Positions 49,604 through 58,823 of a stretch of 64,000 nucleotides of DNA are shown here, piece by piece; within the stretch, counting starts at the first letter, position 1; each line of letters starts with the position of its first letter. The stretch spans positions 62,001-126,000 of the forward strand of contig NZ_VSMC01000007.1 of the NCBI RefSeq assembly GCF_008728965.1, read 5' to 3'. The stretch comes from Heminiphilus faecis. GTDB lineage: Bacteria; Bacteroidota; Bacteroidia; Bacteroidales; Muribaculaceae. The position numbers were made by a program, and so were the translations under genes. The notes under the pieces were generated by a model, which made no database searches, was not told the DNA's origin, and saw nothing but the letters and a program-made list of their open reading frames with translations.

Positions 49604-50450
49604 ATGCTGGATTGAAGCCATGAGGCTTCGCACTCTGCCCGTGTCTATAGCCGGAGTTATAACGGCAATCGGTTATAATGTGCTTGACGGAACATTTATG
49701 GCTCTGCCTGCTGTACTTTGTCTTGTGTTTGCGGTATTGGCGCAGATTGCATCTAATTTTGCCAACGAATATTATGATTACCGTGACGGTCTTGACCGCC
49801 CCGGGCGTGAAGGGCCTCGTCGTGGGGTCACGGAAGGCGATATCTCTCCGCGGGCTATGAAGGCCGCTACTTTCGCAGTGCTTGGAGTTGCGTGTGTTGT
49901 CGGTTGCTCGTTGATTATATGGGGCGGCTGGTGGCTGTTGCTTGCCGGGACTATGATAGCGGCGGGAGCAATGGCATATTCGGCCGGTCCTTATCCGCTT
50001 TCGCGTCATGGCTTCGGTGAGGTGGCGGTGTTCTTCTTTTTCGGTATTATTCCTGTCAATCTGACATATTACATACAAGCCGGCACATTTGAAACAGATG
50101 TTTTCTGGGGTTCGGTGGCTATAGGCCTTATGGGAGCGAATGTACTGATTGTAAATAATTACCGTGATGCTGACGATGATGAAGCGGTGGGCAAAAACAC
50201 AATGGCCGTTATATTCGGCCGCCGTACGGCTTCGCTTGTTTACCTGTTTGACGGACTGGTCGCTTTTTGTATAATTATGTCGCAATTGGCATATGTGCAG
50301 GGTATACCTATTGTCTATGTGCTGCTGCATATATTGCTGTGGAACTTTTTACGCAGTCACCGCGGTGCCGCTCTCAATCCATTGCTTGGCATGACAGCTG
50401 TGCTGATGCTTGCATATTCTATTGCTTTTTTGCTTTACGCGGTTTTGTAA
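49596..50450 (+). CDS. menA: 1,4-dihydroxy-2-naphthoate octaprenyltransferase
   Basis: UbiA-family prenyltransferase of menaquinone synthesis, 284 residues with about eight or nine membrane helices. The first Asp-rich motif is in NEYYDYRDGLD, followed by RGVTEGDISPRAM, and the second is NNYRDADDDEAVGKNT. Both are typical of MenA. Menaquinone would serve anaerobic respiration with fumarate. The start overlaps the preceding ATPase-DUF4435 gene by 8 bases, so the two are likely co-transcribed. Confidence 0.93.
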   Translation: MIKCWIEAMRLRTLPVSIAGVITAIGYNVLDGTFMALPAVLCLVFAVLAQIASNFANEYYDYRDGLDRPGREGPRRGVTEGDISPRAMKAATFAVLGVACVVGCSLIIWGGWWLLLAGTMIAAGAMAYSAGPYPLSRHGFGEVAVFFFFGIIPVNLTYYIQAGTFETDVFWGSVAIGLMGANVLIVNNYRDADDDEAVGKNTMAVIFGRRTASLVYLFDGLVAFCIIMSQLAYVQGIPIVYVLLHILLWNFLRSHRGAALNPLLGMTAVLMLAYSIAFLLYAVL

Positions 50451-50828
50451 CCAATAGGTTTCTGTAATTTTATCTGTTGTATATATATTAATGTGTGGGG
50501 GCTGTTAAATGATGGTTTCTGCATGAACGTAATGTATCGCGTATGTTTCTCTAAACACCTTGTCTTATGGCCTGAATCGTCGGATTGCTGCTTGTTGTGA
50601 CAGAAATTGTCGTGAAGTGTAACGAATATGAAATACTTAAGCAATGCACCATAGTGTTATTAATCAATGTGTTGTAAATTAACAATAGTTAAATATTATA
50701 CTTTGCTGAAAAAATATTACACAAAGCTGTTGCATATTAAAAATATTATGTATCTTTGCTGTGTAATCAATTTGTAACACGTTTGTGTGAGGGTTGAAAT
50801 AATAGTATTAACTGAAAAAATTATCACT
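50451..50828. other. 378-bp intergenic region before the ECF sigma gene
   Basis: AT-rich, with the sigma-gene promoter at its right end. No RNA gene, repeat or terminator for menA was recognised. Confidence 0.5.
50729..50758 (+). promoter_or_regulatory. ECF sigma gene promoter
   Basis: TATCTTTG (50751-50758) with GTTG (50729-50732) 18 bp upstream. This is the primary-sigma type, so the gene is not purely autoregulated. The leader would be about 60 bases. Confidence 0.55.
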
Positions 50829-51332
50829 ATGGGTTCGTCTAACTTTCAAACAAAGTTGTTAAGCTTGCAAAGCAATCTTCTTAACTTCGCTTACATCCTA
50901 ACGTCCAACCGCGATGACGCATACGACCTGCTTCAGGATACGACACTAAAGGCGCTCGACAACGAGGACAAATATGTTGACAACGTCAACTTCAAGGGAT
51001 GGGTCTTCACAATCATGCGCAATATCTTCATAAACAACTACCGCAAGGTTGTGCGTTCGGCTACGATAATCGACCAGACAGAGGATCTGTATCATCTTAA
51101 TCTGCCTCAGGATTCCGGTTTCGAGACCCCGGAGGGTTCGGTTGCCGCCAAGGAGATAACCGCCGCCATCAACTCTTTCAGTGATGACTACCGCATACCG
51201 TTCTCGATGCATGTCGCCGGCTACAAGTACAATGAGATTGCCGAAAAGATGAATCTTCCTCTCGGCACTGTCAAGAGCCGTATATTCTTTGCCCGCCAGC
51301 GTCTTCAGCAGTCGTTGAAGGACTACCGTTAG
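50829..51332 (+). CDS. ECF RNA polymerase sigma factor
   Basis: A group 4 sigma-70 factor of 167 residues. Region 2 contains DDAYDLLQDTTLKAL and GWVFTIMRNIFINNYR; region 4 contains GYKYNEIAEKMNLPLGTVKS, a helix-turn-helix for -35 recognition. The upstream in-frame ATG at 50787 adds 14 residues not seen in the family, so 50829 is preferred. No anti-sigma gene is adjacent; stand-alone ECF factors of this kind are common in Bacteroidales, with oxidative-stress control known for one B. fragilis relative. It is followed by a strong shared terminator. Confidence 0.93.
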   Translation: MGSSNFQTKLLSLQSNLLNFAYILTSNRDDAYDLLQDTTLKALDNEDKYVDNVNFKGWVFTIMRNIFINNYRKVVRSATIIDQTEDLYHLNLPQDSGFETPEGSVAAKEITAAINSFSDDYRIPFSMHVAGYKYNEIAEKMNLPLGTVKSRIFFARQRLQQSLKDYR

Positions 51333-51396
51333 CCAATACATGCAGAGACGCATAGCATAAGACACATTTATACTGCACAATACATTTATTGATTAA

Positions 51397-51446
51397 CCCA
51401 TACAAAAAAGGCGATGCCCTATAAGGCATCGCCTTTTTTGTATGGG
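51397..51446. terminator. Bidirectional terminator between sigma gene and queA
   Basis: A 22-bp perfect stem (51397-51418 with 51425-51446) and 6-base loop. A6 and T6 tracts inside the stem flank a GC-rich 8-bp core, so it ends transcripts from both the sigma gene (+) and queA (-). Confidence 0.9.
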
Positions 51447-52664
51447 TCAGTGGAGCAGCAGCGAGGCGTCGCCGTAGCTTAAAAAGCGGTAATCGCCGTC
51501 AAGAGCATAGTCATACACGGCACGCCAGTCGCCGTCGACAAATGCTGACACAAGCAACAGCAGCGTGGAGCGTGGCTGATGGAAGTTGGTTATAATGCCG
51601 TCGACAATCTTGAATTCATAGCCCGGAGCTATGATTATGCGAGTGGAGGCTATGAGCGTGTCGGTGCCGTTCTCCGCGAGATATCTGTCTATATTGGCAA
51701 GTGCATCTTTTGCAGACAGGCGGGGGTGCTCGTCGGAGTAAGGATACCATTGAGGAACTTCTCCGTCCCATTTCCGCTGACCGATGAGGCAACCGATGTG
51801 GTAAAGGCTTTCAAGGGTGCGTACAGATGTGGTGCCCACGGCTATGACACTGCGTGAGGTCTCGGATAGCTCGCTTATCAGTGACCGGCTGACGGCAATA
51901 AACTCGCTGTGCATGCCGTGGTCGCCGATAGTATCGGTCTTGACGGGCTGGAATGTTCCGGCTCCGACGTGCAATGTGAGTTCGCGGCGTTCTATTCCGT
52001 GTCGGTCTATTTCGGCAAGCACTTCCGGAGTGAAGTGAAGTCCGGCTGTAGGTGCGGCTACCGATCCGTCTATATGGCTGTATACGGTCTGATAGTCGGT
52101 AGAGTCGGTATCTTCCGTGTTGCGATTAAGATAAGGCGGTATCGGTATTTCTCCGGCGCTCTCTATGATGCGGGCAAATGTCACCGAAGGGTCATCCCAC
52201 GAAAACCGTATGATAGAGGCGTTGCCCTCCCTTCCGGTACGGGAAGCCTTTAATGTAAGCTCTTTCCCGTCAATATGGAGAGGCAGAGACAGGTCTCCTT
52301 CTTTCCAGCGTTTTGAGTTGCCTACAAAACAAAGCCAAGAACAGCACGATGTAGAAGCGAAGCTGACGGCGTAATCGGCAGGCTCTACCGGCTCCAGACA
52401 AAATATCTCTATTATGGCTCCGGCGTCAGACTTGCGGAATCGGAGTCTTGCATTTATGACCCGAGTGTTGTTGTATACAAGCATCGAGTCGGCGGCCAGC
52501 AATGAGGGAAGTTCGGTGAATATGCGGGTATCGAGTGTACCGTCGGGCCGGCGCACGAGCAACTTGCAGTTGTCGCGCCGTGCGAGCGGATGTTTGGCTA
52601 TTCGCTCGTCAGGTAGCGGATAGTCGAAATCCTGTATCTTTATTGACTGGGGAGTGCTGTTCAT
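51447..52664 (-). CDS. queA: S-adenosylmethionine:tRNA ribosyltransferase-isomerase
   Basis: Transfers the ribosyl part of SAM to preQ1 in tRNA to make epoxyqueuosine. Family blocks: FDYPLPDERIAKHPLARRD at the start, DSMLVYNNTRVINARL, AAPTAGLHFTPEVL, and TLHVGAGTFQPVKTDTI, with a C-terminal NFHQPRSTLLLLVSAF. The length of 405 residues from the ATG at 52664 is slightly above the bacterial average but normal for Bacteroidota. A TAACTTTG element (52689-52696, minus) lies 25 bases upstream. It complements queF and queC at 18 kb. Confidence 0.95.
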   Translation of the reverse strand: MNSTPQSIKIQDFDYPLPDERIAKHPLARRDNCKLLVRRPDGTLDTRIFTELPSLLAADSMLVYNNTRVINARLRFRKSDAGAIIEIFCLEPVEPADYAVSFASTSCCSWLCFVGNSKRWKEGDLSLPLHIDGKELTLKASRTGREGNASIIRFSWDDPSVTFARIIESAGEIPIPPYLNRNTEDTDSTDYQTVYSHIDGSVAAPTAGLHFTPEVLAEIDRHGIERRELTLHVGAGTFQPVKTDTIGDHGMHSEFIAVSRSLISELSETSRSVIAVGTTSVRTLESLYHIGCLIGQRKWDGEVPQWYPYSDEHPRLSAKDALANIDRYLAENGTDTLIASTRIIIAPGYEFKIVDGIITNFHQPRSTLLLLVSAFVDGDWRAVYDYALDGDYRFLSYGDASLLLH

Positions 52665-52700
52665 AAAAACGTTGTAGAAAACTTTCCGCAAAGTTACGGA

Positions 52701-55148
52701 TTAATTCTGAGTATTGCTACCGTTGTTTCCTGACGCACCCGTCTGTGCTCCTCCTACAATGTCGTCGTTGGATATGGTCTTGACGGTCTTTTTCACTTGG
52801 GCGTTTAGTGATCCGAAGCGCCATGATACGGTAACGCTTACGGCTCGCTGATGCCTTGAAATTATTGCGCTGCCGATATAGTCGCCTCCTGTGCGGTAGC
52901 TTTTGATTCTCATGTTGGATGAACCGAAGGGGTTTTGCGCATTTATTCTTACTGACAGCCTGTTTTCTTTCAGGAAAGAGCGTGACAGGGTTATGCTGTG
53001 AAAATACATGGCCGATGTGCGGCCATAAAGATCGTTGATGCCTGAACTGAAGCGTCCTCCCAATGCTTCGATGCGGAGCATCCACGGAAGCTGCTGCGAC
53101 GCTTGGGCATAAAAGCCCCATGTCCATCGGCTGTTGGAAAGCCCGAGCGACGGATTGGCGAGTTTGGAATATCCGCCTGACGCATTAACCATGATTGATG
53201 TCTTTTGAGTGGCGCGCCACTGTATGTAGCCGTTGCACGATAGCCGCCGTGCATGGCCGACATTGCCATAGCTGTTGTAAATGATATTGTCGCGCACTTC
53301 CGATATTTGGGTTATCTGCTCGTTGCAGAAGACATAGTCTGTCGAAGCGTTGAGCGTTATTTTAGGCTTCATTAGCATGTAGGACAAGCGGAAAGAGTAG
53401 CTGTGGGCGCTCGACAGGTCGGGATTGCCTTGCGATACTGAATTCGGTGTGGCTATTACGGCCGGATTAAGGTATGATATTCCCGGCCGGTTTATGCGCG
53501 ACCCGAAAGTGAGGTTGAGGCTGTTGGCGGGATTTATGCGCCAGTTTGCCCCTATGGTAGGCACAATATCGTTTAGGTCCTGATGAAAGTCGGGCGTTTT
53601 GCCGTCTTTGAATTTTGCAGCGAGATATGAGTATTCGTATCTTACTCCGGCACGTGCTCCGACAGGACCTGTGTTGAACATGTATTCGGCATACAATGCG
53701 GCTACCTGCGTGTTGTGTGAGAAATCGGTGGCGTTGGTTGCCGAATTGTCATATCGCTGCTCGGTGTTGCTGCTGTTGTCGCGAAGTATGTATTTGGCAC
53801 CGGCGTTTATTTTGTGTTTGCTGCCGAAAGGTCTTGTATAGTCGGCCTGAAACGTATGTTCCCAGAAGTGCTGATTGTTGTCGGTATAATATGATGTATA
53901 GTCAAACGGCGGATTGAACAGATCGTCGAGTTCGTTGTATTGGGTGCTCTTGTTGGTGGTTGTATTGAGCAGATATGACAGTACTATGGACTCGCCTTTA
54001 TGTCGGGTAAGTCGCTGATAGTCGACTTTTCCGGCGAAATTGTAATTATTGAAGTCAGGGAAGTGGAAGCGGTCGGAGTAGCCGTACAGCCGTTCGCCGG
54101 CATTATTGAAAAATGATGTTGTCGATGTGCCCGTAGGTTTTACTTTGTAGAAGAAACCGTCGAATGCCGCTGTTATAAGGTTTAGGGAATCGGGCTCGTA
54201 GCTCGCTTCGAATGACATGTAGTTGCCGTATCCTTTGCTGGTTGATGTGTCTTCGTAGCGTTGCGTATCGCCCGATTGCCGATATAGATACTCGGATACC
54301 GTGTTGTTGCGGGTCGCTTTTTCGCTGATGCCGAAATATCCATAATTGACCGATGCTGTGAATTTGTCTATTTGGGTGGTCAGGTAAGCGCCCATATTGG
54401 GTGTGCCTTTGGTGTCATATGATGCGAAAAGATTGCCTATCACACCTTTGACTTTCATATTGTCTATAGTGACGATGTTAAGTATGCCTCCAACTCCTTC
54501 GGCATCATATTTGGCTCCCGGTTCGGTTATTACTTCTATGCGTTTTATCATTGATGCGGGTATTGAGCTTAATACCTCTTTGGGGTTGTTGGTGAACGAA
54601 TTGTTGGGTTTTCCGTTTTTGTATATCTTGAAGTTGGCCTCGCCTTTTACGCGTATCTCATTGTTGCCGTCGACAGTAACCATGGGTACTTTGCGCAGCA
54701 TCTCAATTATGGTGCTGGTTTTTGAGTCTTCATCGCCTTGTACATCGTAAGATATGCGGTCGACTTCTGACACTACGAGCGGTCGTTGAGCTATGACCTC
54801 GACTTCGCCGAGTGTGTTTTCGGACATACGCATGACTATCTTCCCGAAATCTTTTGTACGGTGCGCAGGGTGAAGGCTGAATTTGATTTCTGACGGAGTT
54901 TTGCCGACGGAGGTTATGCGCAAAATGTAGTCGCCGGCACTCGGAAGCGTCTGCGTGAAGTTTCCGTCAATGTCAGATGTGCCTATGGCTATCGGCTTTG
55001 TCATATCGGCGTCTTTGTATATCCTTACGGTGACATAGGATTCGCTTGTTCCGGTAGAGTCGACGACTTCGCCTGACACTTTGTATTGGGCATTGGCGCA
55101 TATAGTGGCCATTGATACAAGCAACAATAGACAGAAAACCTTTTTCAT
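52701..55148 (-). CDS. TonB-dependent receptor with outer-membrane beta-barrel (OMP_b-brl_3 type)
   Basis: An 815-residue outer-membrane protein. A signal peptide (about 1-20, ending CANAQ) precedes a carboxypeptidase-regulatory-like domain (KVSGEVVDSTGTSESYVTVR), a plug with VTEPGAKYDAEGVGGILNIV, and a barrel of the type found in non-SusC receptors of Bacteroidota. No SusD partner is adjacent. The ligand is unknown; relatives often import peptides or metal chelates. The C-terminus has a polar Asn/Gly-rich tail after the last strand, unusual because most barrels end in an aromatic residue. Confidence 0.92.
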   Translation of the reverse strand: MKKVFCLLLLVSMATICANAQYKVSGEVVDSTGTSESYVTVRIYKDADMTKPIAIGTSDIDGNFTQTLPSAGDYILRITSVGKTPSEIKFSLHPAHRTKDFGKIVMRMSENTLGEVEVIAQRPLVVSEVDRISYDVQGDEDSKTSTIIEMLRKVPMVTVDGNNEIRVKGEANFKIYKNGKPNNSFTNNPKEVLSSIPASMIKRIEVITEPGAKYDAEGVGGILNIVTIDNMKVKGVIGNLFASYDTKGTPNMGAYLTTQIDKFTASVNYGYFGISEKATRNNTVSEYLYRQSGDTQRYEDTSTSKGYGNYMSFEASYEPDSLNLITAAFDGFFYKVKPTGTSTTSFFNNAGERLYGYSDRFHFPDFNNYNFAGKVDYQRLTRHKGESIVLSYLLNTTTNKSTQYNELDDLFNPPFDYTSYYTDNNQHFWEHTFQADYTRPFGSKHKINAGAKYILRDNSSNTEQRYDNSATNATDFSHNTQVAALYAEYMFNTGPVGARAGVRYEYSYLAAKFKDGKTPDFHQDLNDIVPTIGANWRINPANSLNLTFGSRINRPGISYLNPAVIATPNSVSQGNPDLSSAHSYSFRLSYMLMKPKITLNASTDYVFCNEQITQISEVRDNIIYNSYGNVGHARRLSCNGYIQWRATQKTSIMVNASGGYSKLANPSLGLSNSRWTWGFYAQASQQLPWMLRIEALGGRFSSGINDLYGRTSAMYFHSITLSRSFLKENRLSVRINAQNPFGSSNMRIKSYRTGGDYIGSAIISRHQRAVSVTVSWRFGSLNAQVKKTVKTISNDDIVGGAQTGASGNNGSNTQN

Positions 55149-55199
55149 ATGTGATAACGTGTTATAAAATCCGCGGTTATGTACGGACTGATGAGTTCA

Positions 55200-55233
55200 C
55201 AAAGATAGATAAAAAATAACTTAGATAACCAAA
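55200..55233 (-). promoter_or_regulatory. Promoter of the TonB-dependent receptor gene
   Basis: On the minus strand TTTG (55230-55233) is followed after 22 bp by TATCTTTG (55200-55207). The start would be near 55190, about 40 bases before the ATG. Confidence 0.6.
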
Positions 55234-55259
55234 AACTTTTATTTTTTGACCAATACTGC

Positions 55260-55267
55260 TAACTTTA
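55260..55267 (+). promoter_or_regulatory. Possible -7 element of the DUF2027-Smr gene
   Basis: TAACTTTA differs from TAnnTTTG only in the last base and lies 23 bases before the ATG at 55291. The -33 element is not evident. Confidence 0.3.
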
Positions 55268-55290
55268 CGGTAAAATAATAAAGATGTCAT

Positions 55291-56334
55291 ATGGCACAGA
55301 CTGGTGATATGGTGCGCTTTCTGAATTCAGTCGGAGGCGGACGTATAGTAAGGATTGAAGATAATATAGCATATGTGGATGAGGATGGCTTCGAGACTCC
55401 GGTGCTTCTGAAAGAGTGTGTCGTGGTTGCTCCGGCGCAGCCTAAAGCAGGCGCGCAGAGCAAGTATGTGGCGCCTCCGGTTATTGTGCCCGAAACTAAA
55501 CCTCAGAAAGAAAACGAGTTGTCGGAGGAGACGCCGGAGGGCGAGAAACTGAATGTAGTGCTTGCTTATGAGCCGGAGGAGATAAAGCATCTGTCGACCA
55601 CGGGGTATGACGCATATCTTGTCAACGACTCCAATTATTATCTGTATTTTACATATCTCACCCGTGCCGACGGTCATGGATGGATAACACGTTTTGCGGG
55701 GATTGTCGAGCCGTCGATACAGGTTCATCTCGGGCATGTGACTCGTGAAATGGTTTCGGAAATGGACCGTGTGGCCATACAGTATGTCGCATTCAAGCGT
55801 GACCGTGAGTTTAAGCTGAAAGCGCCTGTTGCGGTGGAGTATGCGGTTGATACAACGAAGTTTTTCAAGTTGCATTGTTTTCACGATAATATATATTTCG
55901 ACAGTCCTGTCATAGCGTTTGATATAGTTAAAAATGACATTCCTCAACGTCCTATGTCGATTGACAGTTCTGCTCTTCAGAACAGCATAGCGCGTAAAAA
56001 AGCCGTCGACAGGCCGGCAAAGAGTCCTGTATCCAAGAATCCGCGTAAAGGCGACATCGTGGAGGTGGACCTGCATGTGGATGAACTTCTTGATACGACG
56101 GCAGGTCTTGGCAATGCGGACATACTTCAAGTGCAGATGAAGGAATTTAACCGCGTCATGAACGACAATCTTAAAAACAAGGGTGTGAAGATTGTGTTTA
56201 TTCACGGCAAAGGAGAGGGTGTGCTGCGTAATGCCATTCTTAAAGAACTGAAGCACAAGTATAAGAGCTGTGACGTGCAGGATGCGTCATTTAGAGAATA
56301 CGGTTTCGGTGCCACACAGGTTACGATAAGATGA
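55291..56334 (+). CDS. DUF2027 protein with C-terminal Smr domain
   Basis: A 347-residue cytoplasmic protein found in Bacteroidota. The N-terminal DUF2027 part starts GDMVRFLNSVGGGRIVRIED and continues as a beta-rich domain. A C-terminal Smr domain (about residues 260-347) has VDLHVDELLDT, the family signature FIHGKGEGVLRNAI and the final YGFGATQVTIR. Smr domains can nick DNA or cleave RNA; here the usual LDLHG is VDLHV, so activity is uncertain. Its stop overlaps the next gene's ATG by 4 bases. Confidence 0.92.
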   Translation: MAQTGDMVRFLNSVGGGRIVRIEDNIAYVDEDGFETPVLLKECVVVAPAQPKAGAQSKYVAPPVIVPETKPQKENELSEETPEGEKLNVVLAYEPEEIKHLSTTGYDAYLVNDSNYYLYFTYLTRADGHGWITRFAGIVEPSIQVHLGHVTREMVSEMDRVAIQYVAFKRDREFKLKAPVAVEYAVDTTKFFKLHCFHDNIYFDSPVIAFDIVKNDIPQRPMSIDSSALQNSIARKKAVDRPAKSPVSKNPRKGDIVEVDLHVDELLDTTAGLGNADILQVQMKEFNRVMNDNLKNKGVKIVFIHGKGEGVLRNAILKELKHKYKSCDVQDASFREYGFGATQVTIR

Positions 56335-57089
56335 TATACTGTTTCTCCGGTACCGGAAACTCGCGCTATGTAGCTCGTTGTCTCGGGCAGGCACTCGGTC
56401 ATAAAATCATCAATATTGACGCCGCCTCATTGTTGAGACCTGAACGCTACCACAGTGTAGATGAGATTACGGTATGGGTATTTCCCGTGCATTCTTGGGG
56501 TGTGCCGAAGGTCGTTGAGCGGTTCATGCGTAAGATGCCCGCTATTGCTGGACGCCATTATATGGTGTGTACCTGCGGTGATGACATAGGTCTTGCCCAT
56601 AAACAATGGCGGCGGCTTGTGGAGAGGTACCATGGCTTGGCTTCCGGAGCTTATTCGGTACAGATGCCCAACACATATGTGCTTTTACCCGGTTTTGACG
56701 TTGACTCCGATGACGTGGAGCGTGATAAACTTGCGAAAAGTAAGGCACGCATAGATTATGTGGCGTCGCGCATAGCCGGAGGTTATACGGACGACGATGT
56801 CGTCAAAGGTGCATTGCCTTGGCTTAAATCGCGGGTCGTTTATCCGTTGTTCATGGCGTTCATGACCTCGCCGCGGCCGTTTAATGTGGACAGAAGCCGC
56901 TGCGTGGGATGCGGACGCTGTGTGGCTCGCTGTCCTATGTTCAATGTGCATCAAGACGCTGCGAAGCGTCCTGTGTGGGGCGACAATTGCGCTTTCTGTC
57001 AGGCCTGCTATCATGCATGTCCGTCGCATGCGGTGGCTTATGGCCGACGTACTAAAAAGAAAGGGCAGTACAACTGCCCCTTGCGTTAG
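56331..57089 (+). CDS. EFR1-family flavodoxin-ferredoxin fusion
   Basis: A 252-residue redox protein. A flavodoxin-like domain begins with the FMN phosphate loop SGTGNSRY (residues 6-13) and contains FPVHSWGVPKVV. It is followed by two 4Fe-4S motifs, CVGCGRCVARC and CAFCQACYHAC. It probably passes electrons between a low-potential donor and an unknown partner. It is translationally coupled to the DUF2027-Smr gene (ATGA) and converges on surE with a 4-base overlap. Confidence 0.9.
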   Translation: MIYCFSGTGNSRYVARCLGQALGHKIINIDAASLLRPERYHSVDEITVWVFPVHSWGVPKVVERFMRKMPAIAGRHYMVCTCGDDIGLAHKQWRRLVERYHGLASGAYSVQMPNTYVLLPGFDVDSDDVERDKLAKSKARIDYVASRIAGGYTDDDVVKGALPWLKSRVVYPLFMAFMTSPRPFNVDRSRCVGCGRCVARCPMFNVHQDAAKRPVWGDNCAFCQACYHACPSHAVAYGRRTKKKGQYNCPLR

Positions 57090-57853
57090 TCTAATAGATG
57101 TTCTATTGTCGTGATCATGTCGGTGGCCGACTGGTCGGGATGGCAAGGTACTACCGAGGCGTATCCGCGGTCGGTCCAATACAGGTCGGTCTCCGGATTG
57201 CCGGGCTCTTCGTTGTGGAACTTGCCTGTAAGCCAGTAAAACGGTTGTCCGTGCGGGTCGATATACTCCGCGTACTCTTCGGTCCAATATCCGCGAGCCG
57301 CTCTCACGACCTTGATGCCGCATACCGCTTCACATTTAGGCACGTTTACATTCAGGCATGTGCCATGAGGCAGGCCATGTTCTATCACGCGCGAGGTTAT
57401 TGTCTCTACGACGTGTCGGCAGGCTGATATGTCGCGTTTCTGGTCGTGGCTGTGAAAAGAGTATCCTATTGACGGTATGCCGAGCATGCATCCTTCGAGT
57501 ACCGCACCCATGGTGCCGGAGTAAATTATTGAGTTGCCAGAGTTGGAGCCGTGGTTTATGCCGGAAAGTATCAGGTCGGGTCTGCGGTCAAGCACGGCAT
57601 GCATGCCGAGTTTTACGCAGTCCACGGGAGTGCCGTTGACGGAGTGCATGCGTGCTCCGTTATAATCGGGATGGTTTGTGATTTTCAATACTTTATTTAC
57701 CGATATGGCCGATGACTGTCCGGAGTTTGGTGAGTCGGGAGCTATCGCCACAATCTCGCCCATATCTTTCACATAGTCGATGAGCTGATGGATGCCCGGC
57801 GCATCTATGCCGTCATCGTTTGTCACGAGTATGAGTAAGTTTTTTTTGTTCAT
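57086..57853 (-). CDS. surE: 5'/3'-nucleotidase SurE
   Basis: Metal-dependent nucleoside monophosphatase of 255 residues. The metal site begins VTNDDGIDAPG (Asp13, Asp14) and is completed by the Ser/Asn of DSPNSGQSSA and the Asn in GINHGSNSGN, all typical of SurE. The VNGTPVDCVKLG motif follows. It has a TATTTTTG -7 match on the minus strand (57871-57878) 18 bases upstream. Confidence 0.95.
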   Translation of the reverse strand: MNKKNLLILVTNDDGIDAPGIHQLIDYVKDMGEIVAIAPDSPNSGQSSAISVNKVLKITNHPDYNGARMHSVNGTPVDCVKLGMHAVLDRRPDLILSGINHGSNSGNSIIYSGTMGAVLEGCMLGIPSIGYSFHSHDQKRDISACRHVVETITSRVIEHGLPHGTCLNVNVPKCEAVCGIKVVRAARGYWTEEYAEYIDPHGQPFYWLTGKFHNEEPGNPETDLYWTDRGYASVVPCHPDQSATDMITTIEHLLD

Positions 57854-57907
57854 GCTTTTGCTGTTTTATGCAAAAATAGCAAAAAAATGTGATATATGCG
57901 TCTGCTG

Positions 57908-57936
57908 TTATCAACAGAAGTGTTCACTTATCAACA
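57908..57936. repeat. Two TTATCAACA repeats between surE and parA
   Basis: TTATCAACA occurs at 57908-57916 and 57928-57936, same strand, 20 bp apart. Each differs by one base from the classic DnaA box TTATCCACA. The first is also inside a CTGTT/AACAG inverted repeat. They may bind DnaA or a regulator of parA or surE, or be chance in AT-rich DNA. Confidence 0.35.
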
Positions 57937-57987
57937 TTTAACTCATTTTGAAACGCTTTTAAGTGAGGTTAATCCAATATAAATCAT

Positions 57988-57995
57988 TACCTTTG
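57988..57995 (+). promoter_or_regulatory. parA promoter -7 element
   Basis: TACCTTTG matches TAnnTTTG, 21 bases before the parA ATG, predicting a leader of about 15 bases. No clear TTTG at the -33 distance. Confidence 0.45.
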
Positions 57996-58016
57996 TGTTG
58001 CTAATAGTAAGTACTT

Positions 58017-58799
58017 ATGGGTAAAATTATTGCAATTGCCAATCAGAAGGGTGGAGTGGGAAAGACCACCACTACGATAAACTTGGCGGCATCACTTGCC
58101 TCGCAGGGAAAGAAGGTGCTGATAATAGACGCCGATCCGCAGGCCAACGCTACTTCGGGCTACGGTATCGACCCCAAGAGCATGTCGTCGTCGATCTACG
58201 AGTGTCTTGTCGACAGTTATCCTGTAGAAGGTTCTCAGGTGGCCACATGCGTAGACGGTCTTGAGCTTGTGGGGTCGCGAATAGATCTCGCCGGAGCTGA
58301 GCTTGAGCTTGTAAACAAACCGAATCGCGAGCGGGTGCTTCAGGAAGTTCTTGCTCCTATTGTAGACAAATACGATTATATACTTATCGACTGTTCTCCG
58401 TCACTTGGTCTTATTACAGTCAATGCTCTTACTGCGGCTCATTCGGTTATAATACCTGTTCAGGCCGAGTATTTCGCTCTTGAGGGCATAAGCAAGCTGC
58501 TCAATACGATACGTATTATAAAGTCACGACTTAACCCCGAACTTGAGATTGAGGGGTTTCTTTTGACAATGTACGATGCGCGTCTGCGTCTGGCCAACCA
58601 GATATATGAAGAGCTTAAGGGGCATTTCGGCGATATGGTGTTCAATACAGTCATACCTCGTAACATACGCCTCAGTGAGGCTCCTTCACACGGTCTTCCG
58701 GCTCTTATATACGATCCGGAGAGCCGAGGAGCCACGAGCCATACAATGCTCGCAAAAGAGCTGATAGCCAAACATCGCAAGCAGGCGTCTGCACAGTAA
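58017..58799 (+). CDS. parA: Chromosome partitioning ATPase ParA (Soj)
   Basis: Walker-type ATPase of 260 residues that positions ParB-bound origin DNA. The deviant Walker A KGGVGKTT is at residues 11-18, with the signature Lys at 11. The second motif [17 protein letters not shown] and the C-terminal [15 protein letters not shown] are typical of chromosomal Soj rather than plasmid ParA. parB follows after 24 bases. Confidence 0.96.
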   Translation: MGKIIAIANQKGGVGKTTTTINLAASLASQGKKVLIIDADPQANATSGYGIDPKSMSSSIYECLVDSYPVEGSQVATCVDGLELVGSRIDLAGAELELVNKPNRERVLQEVLAPIVDKYDYILIDCSPSLGLITVNALTAAHSVIIPVQAEYFALEGISKLLNTIRIIKSRLNPELEIEGFLLTMYDARLRLANQIYEELKGHFGDMVFNTVIPRNIRLSEAPSHGLPALIYDPESRGATSHTMLAKELIAKHRKQASAQ

Positions 58800-58823
58800 C
58801 ACTCTCTTAACTTATTTGACACC

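Noticed and set aside
49485-50330. Open frame of 281 codons on the strand opposite menA, and similar long ones opposite mfd (38632-39513) and the DUF2027 gene (55327-56256)
   Set aside because: Their translations are rich in His, Arg, Tyr and Cys with no recognisable domains. Each lies entirely within a well-identified gene on the other strand, so they are shadows of codon bias.
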